Assembly: GCA_014800895.1 (NCBI GenBank)
Contig: JAAVFG010000014.1
Span: forward strand, 1-51,805
Direction: 5' to 3'
Length of the DNA stretch: 51,805 bases
Source of the DNA: Bacteroidales bacterium
GTDB lineage: Bacteria > Bacteroidota > Bacteroidia > Bacteroidales > Muribaculaceae
Shown here: one piece after another, positions 14,635-23,010 of the stretch
Layout of the letters: each line of letters begins with the position of its first letter
How positions within the stretch are numbered: position 1 is the stretch's first letter
Program-made: the position numbers and the translations under genes
The notes under the pieces: model-generated
Told to the model about the DNA's origin: nothing
Database searches by the model: none
What the model saw: the letters and a program-made list of their open reading frames with translations, nothing else

Positions 14635-14799
14635 ATGGAGGAAGTATGCAGGAACTACGGGCGTCAGTGTGAATTACTGACCTCGTGGAGAGGCTACCAC
14701 AGAGGAACTATTGTCGGAATGAACGGCTACCGATATTTAGTGCAGTTAAGCAGTGGGGCGGAGATAGAACTTTATGAAGATGAAATAGAATTTGACTAA
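14635..14799 (+). CDS. 54-residue small protein
   Basis: The frame is open further upstream, but the ATG at 14635 lies one base after the previous stop and begins a compact protein: MEEVCRNYGRQCELL, then SWRGYHRGTIVGMNGYRYLV and a C-terminal SGAEIELYEDEIEFD. The RGxxxGxxGYRYLVQLSSG pattern is what a small SH3-like or Tudor-like beta barrel looks like (inference). It forms an operon with its neighbours; the next ATG follows after one base. Confidence 0.6.
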   Translation: MEEVCRNYGRQCELLTSWRGYHRGTIVGMNGYRYLVQLSSGAEIELYEDEIEFD

Positions 14800-14800
14800 T

Positions 14801-15163
14801 ATGTGTAGATTACAGACACCACAGTTGGAGGAAGCCTTAGAAGGTTTTCCACTATATTCACAGGACGGAAAGGGAAAAGAAGCAATATGCAGAGCGATTT
14901 TCGCACTCGGCTCAATCCGGTGGTTCATACTTGAAGGGAACAAAGAGGGCGACGATACAATTATGTTCGGCATCGTTATCGGACTTCTTGAAGATGAATA
15001 TGGCTACATTTCCCTTAATGAGCTATCCGAGATTGAGGTTGACTTGACCCCACGAGGATTAGGAGTAATGAGAGTTCGCCAACAAGAGAACTTTCCACCC
15101 ACACCCCTGAAGAATCTGAAAGACCGGCGACTTCAAGATTTCCTTGCGAGGTTTGAGGATTGA
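14801..15163 (+). CDS. DUF2958-like protein
   Basis: About 120 residues from the ATG at 14801; a TTG at 14792 in the same frame would overlap the previous gene. The block SIRWFILEGNKEGDDTIMFG (about 46-65) followed by GLLEDEYGYISLNELSEIEV and a Pro-rich NFPPTPL near the end resembles DUF2958 proteins of plasmids and phages, which are of unknown function and often sit near anti-restriction or replication genes. No catalytic motif can be named. It is the last gene of the unit and is followed at once by a hairpin terminator. Confidence 0.65.
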   Translation: MCRLQTPQLEEALEGFPLYSQDGKGKEAICRAIFALGSIRWFILEGNKEGDDTIMFGIVIGLLEDEYGYISLNELSEIEVDLTPRGLGVMRVRQQENFPPTPLKNLKDRRLQDFLARFED

Positions 15164-15176
15164 GAACTGCAAAAGA

Positions 15177-15213
15177 CAAAAGGTCGGCACCTCACGGCGC
15201 CGACCCTTTCTTG
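15177..15213 (+). terminator. Terminator after the DUF2958-like gene
   Basis: GGTCGGC (15182-15188) and GCCGACC (15199-15205) form a perfect 7-pair stem, preceded by AAAGACAAA and followed by CTTTCTT, starting about 18 bases after the stop. Confidence 0.8.
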
Positions 15214-15293
15214 CATGTATCCGATATATCCTCACGGACTTATCAAACATCAGTTTATGTGTAGAACTATCACTATTTTCAAGTAAAGAGTAT

Positions 15294-15680
15294 ATGATAA
15301 ACGGAATATTACGAATCCTAAGTGAGACATGTCGCAGGCAAGATTGGAGACTTGCAGTCACCAATGCAAACGACAATGAAACATATCTTGACTTCATCTA
15401 CTTCACATCTTCCGGAGAACCATTTACCATAACGGTCAGTCTCGCGGATTTAAGTGAAGTTGCCAATGAGTTGATAATAGAGTTTGAGAACTTCAATTCA
15501 GATCTAAATGTGCAGTATTTTCTTGAAGGACTCAATACACTAACACCGGAGATATATTTCAAGACGCTTACTGAGGTGGAAAACATCAGATTGCGAATCT
15601 GGATTCTGTCTGTGGAGATTCACTATCTTGCAGACCGACTCCGACCGCTCACCGAGTTTATCCGCCAAGGGATGAACTGA
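15294..15680 (+). CDS. Hypothetical protein, 128 residues
   Basis: The reading frame is open upstream through the terminator, but the first sensible start is the ATG at 15294, after GTAAAGAGTAT. The product begins MINGILRILSETCRRQDW and contains LDFIYFTSSGEPFTITVSL and a long C-terminal helix (IRLRIWILSVEIHYLADRL). It appears soluble and is not recognised. Standing alone between a terminator and the iteron-like region, it could be a replication-linked protein, but this is only from position. Confidence 0.6.
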   Translation: MINGILRILSETCRRQDWRLAVTNANDNETYLDFIYFTSSGEPFTITVSLADLSEVANELIIEFENFNSDLNVQYFLEGLNTLTPEIYFKTLTEVENIRLRIWILSVEIHYLADRLRPLTEFIRQGMN

Positions 15681-15826
15681 GATTGCGTCCGTATGCAAAA
15701 GTAATGATTATAAGGCACTTTGTCAAGAGGTTAAACATGGGAAATTATAGGAAAAGATTGGAATTGCAGGAATAATTTTAGCTCGATTGAAGAATATATA
15801 TCCGAGGGGGGATATATTGGGGCAGG

Positions 15827-16076
15827 TGACAGTGTTGACACTCAACGAGAATATCCTTGATGAATTAAATCATAATTTCAACACGCTAAGACTCAATAGT
15901 TTACTTATTATCTACTTTATTATAAAAGAAAAGAATACATATGTATAGTGTCAACCGACTTACATGGTAATGAAGAGAAAATTGAATTTTGTCAACGAGT
16001 GTCAACCATTGTCAACCATACATTTTGTATAGTTACTATTTGACTATCAGCTATTAACCGGGTGTCAACACTGTCA
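15827..16076. repeat. Iteron-like TGTCAAC repeats bounded by a 15-base inverted repeat (candidate origin)
   Basis: TGTCAAC occurs six times in 240 bases: reversed at 15834-15840, then 15949-15955, 15990-15996, 16000-16006, 16010-16016 and 16063-16069. Three of these are exactly 10 bases apart. The outer ones lie in a perfect inverted repeat, TGACAGTGTTGACAC (15827-15841) and GTGTCAACACTGTCA (16062-16076). The interior is AT-rich. Repeats on one helical face, AT-rich DNA and a neighbouring primase-helicase suggest a replication origin or a replication-control site; no initiator is identified. The rest of 15681-16209 holds only the terminator at 16114. Confidence 0.55.
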
Positions 16077-16113
16077 TCCTATGAAATATATATGTATATA
16101 GACTAACGAAAGG

Positions 16114-16149
16114 CAAAAAAATTAGGTCGCTCTTCCCAGAGCAACCTAA
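16114..16149 (-). terminator. Terminator of the primase operon
   Basis: TTAGGT...GCTCT / AGAGC...ACCTAA form a strong stem; on the leftward strand it is followed by a TTTTTTT run (16115-16121). It lies 61 bases beyond the primase-helicase stop. Confidence 0.85.
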
Positions 16150-16209
16150 AATCAGAAATCTATCAAAAATTATGGAATCTAATGTTCATCAATATTTTCT
16201 ATAATATGG

Positions 16210-19200
16210 TCAGTGGAATACCTCATCATCCGGAGCTTCATCTTCCGAAATCACAGAGGTTTCCAAATCTAAGCCGAATGTATCTCTAAGTTCGGAATAG
16301 TCAAAGCAGAATGCTTTTGGACGATTAACCTTCTGCTTCCGTACCTGTTTGCCGTCAATGATGTCTACTATCATATCAGGCATCCCGGAGGCATTGAGCA
16401 GCTTGAACCGATCCTGTTTCAAACCGAGATACGAATGATGAGACTTAACATAGGATACAATAGTCGACCAGTTTGATCTATTTGCCGTAGGATTGGAATT
16501 TCTGCCTGAAAAAACAGATGCAATGGCAGCCATATTAAGATAGAGAATCGGCTTTGGAGACTGAAACTCAATCATCTCACTCTCATTGAGAGGCTTGAAG
16601 TTTCGGAGATAACGTATGTGGAAGTGAACTCCCTCGATAATCTTGCCGGATGTCTGAAATCCTTGCAGTCCATTCCAGAAATCGCCAACCTCAGAACTCT
16701 CTCTTGCAAGATCATTCTGCTCTCTTAGTCCTGTAAGTGCCGTTGACAAGAGGTCCGGATATGAGAAAGGAAACTCAATGACTGATTCAAGTGTGCGATA
16801 AGTTGCCAAGGGAATCACCCAGTTACCAAAGATTCGCTCATGAAACTCTTCACTACCGGTCTTGGCAGCAAGTTCATTCTTTGCTATCTTATAGAAGTTA
16901 CGGAAGTTCTTCTCAAAGAGAGAACGATGCTTCAGGACTTCCAGAGTCAGGTGTGTCAGCCCCATATCACAGATACTTACCAAATCCTCATACCTTGTTC
17001 GTTCAATCTGATTAAATGATGTCTTGGAAAATGACAGAAAAAGTACACGAGTGAAGAGAGCCATATCCTGAGTAGGCTTATCCTGCCCACACAGAGCTAT
17101 TCCGGTAGAGACTATAGTCTGAGTCGCCATACCGTCACTATTTACATTCTTCTTTGTCTGACCACCACCGCCCCAAAGACCTTTAAGGTAGGCGATTTTC
17201 TTAAAGTCAAGATCATTCTTATACTCGTCAAGAACTACGAGAATATTCACAGCCTGCGAAACGCGGTCATTCATAGCCGGGACCGATGTAACACCAAGAT
17301 TGGGTGGATCCACACCATGCAGGAAAAAGGACTGGAGACACGTAGCCAATGTAGTTTTACCTGTACCTTTCTCTCCGAATAGATTCAATATAGGGAAATG
17401 CCGGGTAACTCCGAAAATAATATCACGGAAGATAGTAGAGAGAAGATAGCAGAAGGCTATCCTTGCTTTATCACCGAATACGTCAGTGAGCAAACTTATA
17501 TATTCCGGGAGACTGACACCGCTACGCTTATTATGAATCATAAGTCTTTCAAATTGAAAGGCTTCACGGTTACTAATATACATTTTTGAATTAGCGGGGA
17601 GATAGAAGGCTTTCCCATTTGCAGTCCGGACAATCCCGAGGTCATCAACCGAAATAAAAGAGCCGGAGGTAAAGATACCGTTACCGAAAGCATAAAACTC
17701 ATCAACCGCGTTCCATCCGAGTTTTCTGACTCTTTCCGCCGTATCAGTTCGGGCATAGAGGAAACGTTTCAATCCGTTTAGCCTGTCGGATTTAGCCAGC
17801 CATACGAAGTTCCCGACAGAACCGGTTCGCTGCATGAAACAGGGCAATGAGCAAAGATCCGACTCCTTCAGCTCAATCAGCCTCTCGTTACCGTCCTCAT
17901 TTCTCAACCTGAATATCCGAGATCCATTGCTGTCATCAAGGATATGGTACAACGGTTCCATAATAAAATTGGCAATAAGGGCAGGATCTTGGTCATCATC
18001 GCCAATGGTATAATAACAGTTATCCCTGACGAACATACCGCAACGCCGGAGCTGTTCAATCTCTCTCTGAGCTTCATCAAGAGAGTCAAGTTTACGGTGG
18101 TCTTTCCGGTTACGAGAACGAGCAAGATTAAGTGCCTCCTTCCAGAATTTTTTCTTTCCATGGATTTCTGCTATTTCGTCCAAGCATCGTGAAAGTATAA
18201 GGGGATCCCTTACATTTAGCAGCAGATCTGCAATCTCCTCGACAATCTCATGTTCCCGTGCCATTGACATAGAAAGGCTGAATCTTTTCTTGGCAAGCCA
18301 CGGAATAAACAGTTCCTCATTAAGAGAATAATAATCACTCTGGTCTTTGATTGCACTGTCAGCATCAGCCTTTTCATCAACATAAAGTTGATCCTCACTC
18401 TCAATAGCACCGTCAGGGAAGGTCTCTTCAATCTCCTCGGGATACATCTTTCTCCTTCGGAGCGGAATCTCGCGTACAGTTACATTAAAGCCCTTCCTCA
18501 CTGCCAGTGAACCATTGGTGATGACTGCACTAATTCCGGCACCGAATGAACCATCCTCCGAGGGGTCGGCATCTGGAATGAAGCAGAGAGCATTCGTTCT
18601 ATTCCTGAGTAGATCACATTGAGACTCTGTAAGAGCAGTTCCCAGCGCAGCCACAGTGTTGTCAAAACCGATTGAATGGAGACGCAGGACATCAGGCGCA
18701 CCTTCCACAATGTTAATCATCCCACTGTCTTTACTTCGGAAAGCCTTGTGGAGTCCAAAAAGCGAAGTACTCTTATTATAAATGAGCGTATTAGTAGTAT
18801 TTAGATACTTGTTAGCTTTTGACCAGCTGCCGATATATCTGCCCGTATAGGATATGATTCTCCCATATCTATCCCTAATAGGCATCATAATTCTCTCCTT
18901 GAATCTTACATATACATCGCCCTTTTCATTCTTACCCAGTAATCCCGATTCCATCAACAATGCTTCCTCGATATTCTTGTTTCTGCAATATTCCAGGAAT
19001 AGGGAAGTATCCGCCGGAGCATATCCGAGACCTTCTGAGAGAAACACGTCCTCAGACCAACGAGAGGTGCAATAGCTGAAAGCTCTCAGACTTTCCTCAT
19101 TCTTTGTATCATTAAGTCTTTCAACAAAGAATTTCTGGGCTATATCCAATGTGATAAAAATAGCTTCACGTCGCTTGCGAAGCTCTATCTCTTCAGGAGA

Positions 19201-19500
19201 TTTATCCTCATCAACATTCTCTACGGGTATGTTATGGATATTGGCAAGAAAACGCACAGCCTCAATGAATGAGAGGTTTTCCTTATTCTTTATAAACTCT
19301 ATTGCATCTCCACCACATTTACAGCTGAAGCAATAGAATAAGTTATTATTGGGGGAGACACTGAATGAAGGGTTCTTTTCAGCATGAAAGGGACAAAGCC
19401 CCACCAATCTGGAGCCTTGTCTTTTCAGTCTTACATATGGACGGATAACATCTTCAATAGCAAGATCTCTAACCGCTTGAATGGTTACATCACTGATCAT
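16210..19500 (-). CDS. Primase-helicase fusion (CHC2 zinc finger, Toprim, P-loop domain)
   Basis: 1,096 residues. Residues 5-100 are a DnaG-type zinc domain with CPFH at 36-39, CFSC at 57-60 and the typical CKCGGDAIEFI. Residues about 190-350 are the Toprim core: NIVEGAPDVL with Glu266 and FIPDADPS with Asp310/Asp312, which bind metal for primer synthesis. Residues about 690-790 hold a P-loop domain: FGEKGTGKTTLA (Walker A, 709-720) and ILVVLDEYK (Walker B, 753-761), resembling the helicase-like domains of phage and plasmid primases. The middle (350-690) is unassigned. It should prime and unwind DNA for replication of the element. It is last in a leftward operon; its ATG overlaps the previous stop by 4 bases (ATGA). 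Confidence 0.88.
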   Translation of the reverse strand: MISDVTIQAVRDLAIEDVIRPYVRLKRQGSRLVGLCPFHAEKNPSFSVSPNNNLFYCFSCKCGGDAIEFIKNKENLSFIEAVRFLANIHNIPVENVDEDKSPEEIELRKRREAIFITLDIAQKFFVERLNDTKNEESLRAFSYCTSRWSEDVFLSEGLGYAPADTSLFLEYCRNKNIEEALLMESGLLGKNEKGDVYVRFKERIMMPIRDRYGRIISYTGRYIGSWSKANKYLNTTNTLIYNKSTSLFGLHKAFRSKDSGMINIVEGAPDVLRLHSIGFDNTVAALGTALTESQCDLLRNRTNALCFIPDADPSEDGSFGAGISAVITNGSLAVRKGFNVTVREIPLRRRKMYPEEIEETFPDGAIESEDQLYVDEKADADSAIKDQSDYYSLNEELFIPWLAKKRFSLSMSMAREHEIVEEIADLLLNVRDPLILSRCLDEIAEIHGKKKFWKEALNLARSRNRKDHRKLDSLDEAQREIEQLRRCGMFVRDNCYYTIGDDDQDPALIANFIMEPLYHILDDSNGSRIFRLRNEDGNERLIELKESDLCSLPCFMQRTGSVGNFVWLAKSDRLNGLKRFLYARTDTAERVRKLGWNAVDEFYAFGNGIFTSGSFISVDDLGIVRTANGKAFYLPANSKMYISNREAFQFERLMIHNKRSGVSLPEYISLLTDVFGDKARIAFCYLLSTIFRDIIFGVTRHFPILNLFGEKGTGKTTLATCLQSFFLHGVDPPNLGVTSVPAMNDRVSQAVNILVVLDEYKNDLDFKKIAYLKGLWGGGGQTKKNVNSDGMATQTIVSTGIALCGQDKPTQDMALFTRVLFLSFSKTSFNQIERTRYEDLVSICDMGLTHLTLEVLKHRSLFEKNFRNFYKIAKNELAAKTGSEEFHERIFGNWVIPLATYRTLESVIEFPFSYPDLLSTALTGLREQNDLARESSEVGDFWNGLQGFQTSGKIIEGVHFHIRYLRNFKPLNESEMIEFQSPKPILYLNMAAIASVFSGRNSNPTANRSNWSTIVSYVKSHHSYLGLKQDRFKLLNASGMPDMIVDIIDGKQVRKQKVNRPKAFCFDYSELRDTFGLDLETSVISEDEAPDDEVFH

Positions 19501-19700
19501 GCTTTGGCAATTTTATGCCAGCAATCAATAATAGACTGGCCACTGTACTTAGGGCGATTTACATTAGATACGTTCAAGGGCTTGATAAGTCCGGCTTCAC
19601 GATAATTTTTAAGGGTCTTATGAGAGACACCCAACTCGAGACATACTCTCTTAACACAGAATATGCCATTCGGATCACATTTTGGTGGTAGTTCTTTCAT
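19497..19700 (-). CDS. Small MerR/excisionase-type HTH protein
   Basis: 67 residues from the ATG at 19700 (a TTG at 19706 is in frame). GIFCVKRVCLELGVSHKTLKNYREAGLIKP is a classical winged-helix/MerR-like helix-turn-helix, with GVSHKTLKNYR as the recognition helix. Similar small proteins of Bacteroidales phages and plasmids (DUF3853-like or excisionase-like) act as DNA-binding accessory or recombination directionality factors. Its stop overlaps the primase start (ATGA), so the two are coupled; a replication-origin or excisionase role is possible. Confidence 0.7.
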   Translation of the reverse strand: MKELPPKCDPNGIFCVKRVCLELGVSHKTLKNYREAGLIKPLNVSNVNRPKYSGQSIIDCWHKIAKA

Positions 19701-19718
19701 TATCAAAATTCAGATTAT

Positions 19719-19798
19719 GCCTGACGTTTCAGGCTTTGTGATAGTGATAACCAATTTTGGTTATATGTGATTTTAGGTGTATGGCAATCCAATGCCAT
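19719..19798 (-). promoter_or_regulatory. Three consecutive hairpins in an operon gap
   Basis: The only long gap in the leftward operon (between the stop at 19809 and start at 19700) holds three perfect stems: ATGGCA/TGCCAT (19781-19798), AACCAA/TTGGTT (19749-19762) and GCCTGA/TCAGGC (19719-19734). They could attenuate or process the transcript. Confidence 0.4.
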
Positions 19799-19808
19799 AT
19801 AGCGCGAT

Positions 19809-20078
19809 TTAATCGAGATAGTCCTGTTCTACACGTTGGAGCAGTCTCAGGTCGGCAGTACGGTATTCCACTTTACCTGGACGCTTATAAACATTTACCT
19901 TTCCCTTACGTCTCCATCTCTCAACGTTAGCTCTGCCAAACATTTTGAAAGCCATGCGCTGACTGACAAACTCAGGGTCATCTTTGTCTGAATTTATCAT
20001 GCAGACTATTTTGGCAGCCACGTCATTAAGAAAGGTATCGTATGGAATCAGTTGATCTTTGAACTGGAAAAATTCCAT
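19809..20078 (-). CDS. Small DNA-binding-like protein
   Basis: 89 residues. After a 45-residue N-terminal part, FVSQRMAFKMFGRANVERWRR looks like a helix-turn-helix with the recognition helix at NVERWRRKG, followed by a basic hairpin (KVNVYKRPGKVEYRTADL) and a final helix. This fits the winged-helix excisionase style common in Bacteroidales elements. It lies 14 bases after the preceding gene of the operon and probably serves early phage or plasmid replication or excision; the exact function is unknown. Confidence 0.65.
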   Translation of the reverse strand: MEFFQFKDQLIPYDTFLNDVAAKIVCMINSDKDDPEFVSQRMAFKMFGRANVERWRRKGKVNVYKRPGKVEYRTADLRLLQRVEQDYLD

Positions 20079-20092
20079 TGTACTGCTTATGG

Positions 20093-20302
20093 TTAATTGA
20101 TACGTGTGACATAGATAAGACGAGCCTCACGATCGGCATGGGTCTTATACTTGCGATTAAAAATCGCAGACAGCTCAGATACCTGAGTCCTTACGCTCTT
20201 AAGTCTTGTGATACAGAACTCTTTCGTCTCACCGGCTTTCATCCCTATGATAACAGGGCGGATCTTTACCTGATTTCCTTTTTTACCTTGATTTCCTTGC
20301 AT
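20093..20302 (-). CDS. Small basic protein, first gene of the leftward early operon
   Basis: 69 residues: IRPVIIGMKAGETKEFCITR, then LKSVRTQVSELSAIFNRKYK and a RLIYVTRIN end. I have seen this type as a conserved small protein of Bacteroides phages and integrative elements; it has no known activity. The RKYKTHADREARLIYVTRI end looks like a DNA-contacting beta strand. The gene opens the operon that runs to the primase and faces the Xre-type repressor across a 130-base control region with two palindromes. Confidence 0.65.
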   Translation of the reverse strand: MQGNQGKKGNQVKIRPVIIGMKAGETKEFCITRLKSVRTQVSELSAIFNRKYKTHADREARLIYVTRIN

Positions 20303-20345
20303 GTAATTTGTTATTTTAATATTTAATGTTTAACTTTGTATTGCT

Positions 20346-20413
20346 ACTTTGTTAAAACAAAGTGCAAAGTAACATAAATTTGGATAAACTAACAAGGAAT
20401 GGTTAGTTTATCC
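20346..20413. promoter_or_regulatory. Repressor switch region with two palindromic operators
   Basis: Between the divergent genes 20302 and 20433: ACTTTGTT-AA-AACAAAGT (20346-20363) and GGATAAACTAAC - 8 bases - GTTAGTTTATCC (20382-20413), both perfect. A rightward -7 box TAAATTTG at 20375-20382 touches the second palindrome, so a bound protein would cover the start of transcription of the repressor gene itself. The layout is that of a lysogeny-type switch. Confidence 0.65.
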
Positions 20414-20432
20414 TTAAAAATTCGCGTGTTTA

Positions 20433-20888
20433 ATGTTTAATCTTCCGATACATAACATCCATGTAGGTCAGGCAATTAAGAAGAGACTTGAAGAGCTAAA
20501 GATGACTAAGTCAGATTTTGCTAAAGCAATTGGCACACCACAACAGCATATCAATCGAATCCTCGAAAGGGACACGATGGAGACTAAAAAACTCGTCAAG
20601 ATATGTCAGGTGCTTGACTTCAATTTCTTCACACTTTTCTGCGAGGCGGAAACACCTGTGCAAGCCTTTCTTGCGGCAGTTGCTATGGGAGATGGGAATG
20701 CCCAAAACTATATTGGGGATGCCACGTTGGCAACACAAGTGGAATCCCTGTCAATTAAGCTCGCGGCTAAAGATGAAGTTCTAAAAAGTAAGGAGGAACT
20801 GATATTATCAAAAGATGAGCAGATCCAAATGCTGAAAGAACAGATTCAATCTCTTAAGTCAAACCAACCTCATAAAAAGGAGGCATAA
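20433..20888 (+). CDS. Xre-family repressor with C-terminal coiled coil
   Basis: 151 residues. Residues about 10-65 are a Cro/CI-type HTH: VGQAIKKRLEELKMTKSDFA, then AIGTPQQHINRILERDTM with the recognition helix at PQQHINRIL. A hydrophobic segment (VQAFLAAVAMG) and a 60-residue coiled coil with repeated heptads (KDEVLKSKEELILSKDEQIQ) follow, likely for dimerisation. It lies divergent to the early/replication operon and next to two perfect palindromes, so it probably represses the primase operon and itself. The coding frame starts right behind its -7-like box and operator. Confidence 0.85.
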   Translation: MFNLPIHNIHVGQAIKKRLEELKMTKSDFAKAIGTPQQHINRILERDTMETKKLVKICQVLDFNFFTLFCEAETPVQAFLAAVAMGDGNAQNYIGDATLATQVESLSIKLAAKDEVLKSKEELILSKDEQIQMLKEQIQSLKSNQPHKKEA

Positions 20889-21482
20889 AACGGATAATAT
20901 ATGTAGTAGAACTCAAAATCCCCATTTGGGTCTTGATATTATTGTTCTGATGGAAGGAAATTGATTTAGTATTATAATGCAGCATTGCCCATATAATTAC
21001 TCGCTACTTACACTTTCAAAGTAAATCATTGATTATATGTACAGTATTGTGGTGGCGCAAGCGGTAATAGAAGACTAATTCATAAAATTTTCAAATATAC
21101 TCGAAAATTGCCAAAAACCACTTACACTCCAATTACACCAGAGACTTAAAAATCTGATTGTAAGTAAGGGATTATGGCGGCGCAGGCCTGTCTCGAAGAC
21201 TAAGACGTAACTTAACGTAATCCGACAGTTAGGCTGTAACGTACCTGTAAAAAAGGTCGTTACAGCCTATTGTAGTCTTAGGGGGTTCGTATGGTTAGAC
21301 ACAGTTTCTATGTTCATTCGTGTAGAAATGTGTACAGAAAGTGTGTAACAATTTTCGGGGGCGTATACAGCGTGTATACAGGCAGGTGTACAGGTCTAAT
21401 TCCCGGTGGTCGAGTCAGATACGGAAAACAACTGAAAAATCAATAAAAAATTATTGGAACACAAAAGACAAAGTAAGAACCA
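20889..21482. other. Non-coding region before integrase with repeats and a long hairpin
   Basis: No convincing gene. A 12-pair perfect stem TAGGCTGTAACG / CGTTACAGCCTA lies at 21230-21269. Two related segments (ATTGTGGTGGCGCA near 21046 and ATTATGGCGGCGCA near 21171) each end in GAAGACTAA about 15-20 bases later. GTGTACAG or GTATACAG occurs at 21330, 21363, 21374 and 21386, the last three about one helical turn apart. This is where the integrase's own attachment site and arm-binding sites would be expected, but no att core was identified. Confidence 0.4.
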
Positions 21483-22979
21483 ATGGCAAATTTCAAGGCT
21501 GTAGTGCGCGGTGAGCGCAAGGATGGATTCATGCAGGTTTATATCCGTGTCACCCACCACCGGATGCATGGGTATATCAAGACCGACAAGATGATCACCA
21601 AGAGGGAACTCACCAAGACCAAGGAGATAAAGGATCCCTATGTGCTGACATGGGCGAACGAGCGCATACTTGAGTACAACGCGCGGCTGAACCGAAAGGA
21701 CATCAGCAAGTGGAGGGTATCGGACGTGGTGGAGTTCCTTAAATCGGGCGATGATGATCTGTCGTTCAGCGAGTATGCGCGTCTGCATATAGACCGGTTG
21801 ATTGACAACGGACAGATGAGGACGTCTCAGAACTACCGACGGGCTCTCGGACACATGGAGCGATTCTATGGCACGAACAAAATCATGTTCTCGCAGTTGA
21901 CGTCATCGCAGCTCAACAGATGGATTCAGTCGTTGGAGCAAACCCACCGGGCGAAGGAGATGTACCCGGTCTGCATCCGTCAGGTGTTCAAGGCTGCCGT
22001 CAAGGAGTATAACGACTACGAGAAGGAGGTGATCCGAATCAAATCGAATCCATGGGGAAAGGTGCAGATACCACAGAGCGACCGCACGACCAAAAGAGCA
22101 ATATCACCCGAGGAATGTAGGATTTTCTTCAATGCCCCGTTACCCAAGACGAAACTTATGTCTCCCTTGCCCGAACTGGGGCGAGATGTAGCGAAGATGG
22201 TGCTTTGCCTCGCCGGGATGAATACCATTGACCTCTACGAGTTGAGGAAAGAAGACTACATAAACGGCTGTCTATGCTACAAGCGAGCCAAGACAAAGAA
22301 ATTCCGTGCGGATGACGCTTACTTTGAAATCCGCGTCGAGCCTATAATGCAGGAGTTGATTGAGAAATACAGGTCGAAGAAGAAGAATGATCCTTATCTG
22401 CTGAATTTCCATGAGCGTTTCTCCACTTCCGACTCTTTCAATGCCAATGTGAACAACGGCATCAAGCAGATGTGCGATAGTCTGGGCATACCCAAGGATA
22501 AGAGTTATTGCGTTTATACATTCCGGCATACGTGGGGAACAGGAGCGCAGAACGATTGCGGAGCGTCCATCTCCGAGGTTGCGTTCGGGATGAACCACAG
22601 CCTCGGACATAACATCACCCGAGGTTACATCAAGATAGACTTTACTCCTGCATGGGAACTGAATGCCAAGGTCATTGATTTTATTTTCTTCAGCACCGCC
22701 AGAAGCAAGCAAGGAATGGCCAAAAGTGTGGAGGAGCCTCAGGGCAAGTTATTCAGACTCTCGCCCAAACGCATGGTCTATGCCCGTGCCTACTTCCGTG
22801 GTGAGATACTGGCAGAGGTAAGCGATATCGGTTTCGGGACTGTCGAGGAGGTGATGGATCGGCTGACACCGCAACTGCCTCCGACAATCCCCGAGGGGTG
22901 TGCCGTGCAGTTCCGAATCAAGGATGTGGACGCAGATCGTGAAGCCGTGTATGAGCGCACCAAGGGGAAAGGCTTTTGA
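21483..22979 (+). CDS. Tyrosine recombinase (integrase)
   Basis: 498 residues, long for this family. Residues 1-90 are an arm-binding-like domain, about 95-200 a SAM-like core-binding domain (SEYARLHIDRLIDNGQMRTS), and 205-400 the catalytic domain. Box II is YTFRHTWGTGAQ with Arg348/His349, and the nucleophile is Tyr382 in NITRGYIKID. The first catalytic Arg is not in its normal place: the motif is LAGMNTIDLYELR with Asn247 where an Arg is usual, a feature also known from IntDOT-like Bacteroides integrases. The C-terminal 100 residues are an unassigned extension. It should integrate and excise the element; the target site is not visible. A terminator follows at 23011. Confidence 0.9.
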   Translation: MANFKAVVRGERKDGFMQVYIRVTHHRMHGYIKTDKMITKRELTKTKEIKDPYVLTWANERILEYNARLNRKDISKWRVSDVVEFLKSGDDDLSFSEYARLHIDRLIDNGQMRTSQNYRRALGHMERFYGTNKIMFSQLTSSQLNRWIQSLEQTHRAKEMYPVCIRQVFKAAVKEYNDYEKEVIRIKSNPWGKVQIPQSDRTTKRAISPEECRIFFNAPLPKTKLMSPLPELGRDVAKMVLCLAGMNTIDLYELRKEDYINGCLCYKRAKTKKFRADDAYFEIRVEPIMQELIEKYRSKKKNDPYLLNFHERFSTSDSFNANVNNGIKQMCDSLGIPKDKSYCVYTFRHTWGTGAQNDCGASISEVAFGMNHSLGHNITRGYIKIDFTPAWELNAKVIDFIFFSTARSKQGMAKSVEEPQGKLFRLSPKRMVYARAYFRGEILAEVSDIGFGTVEEVMDRLTPQLPPTIPEGCAVQFRIKDVDADREAVYERTKGKGF

Positions 22980-23010
22980 GCGCGGCCCCGGCTTTCCTAA
23001 AATCTTTTTC

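Noticed and set aside
16791..19336. Rightward ORFs opposite the primase-helicase
   Set aside because: Antisense shadows of a gene with clear domain structure.
21044..21420. tRNA gene or tRNA-fragment attachment site
   Set aside because: A GGTGGTCGAGTC-like string was examined but no acceptor/anticodon cloverleaf could be formed.
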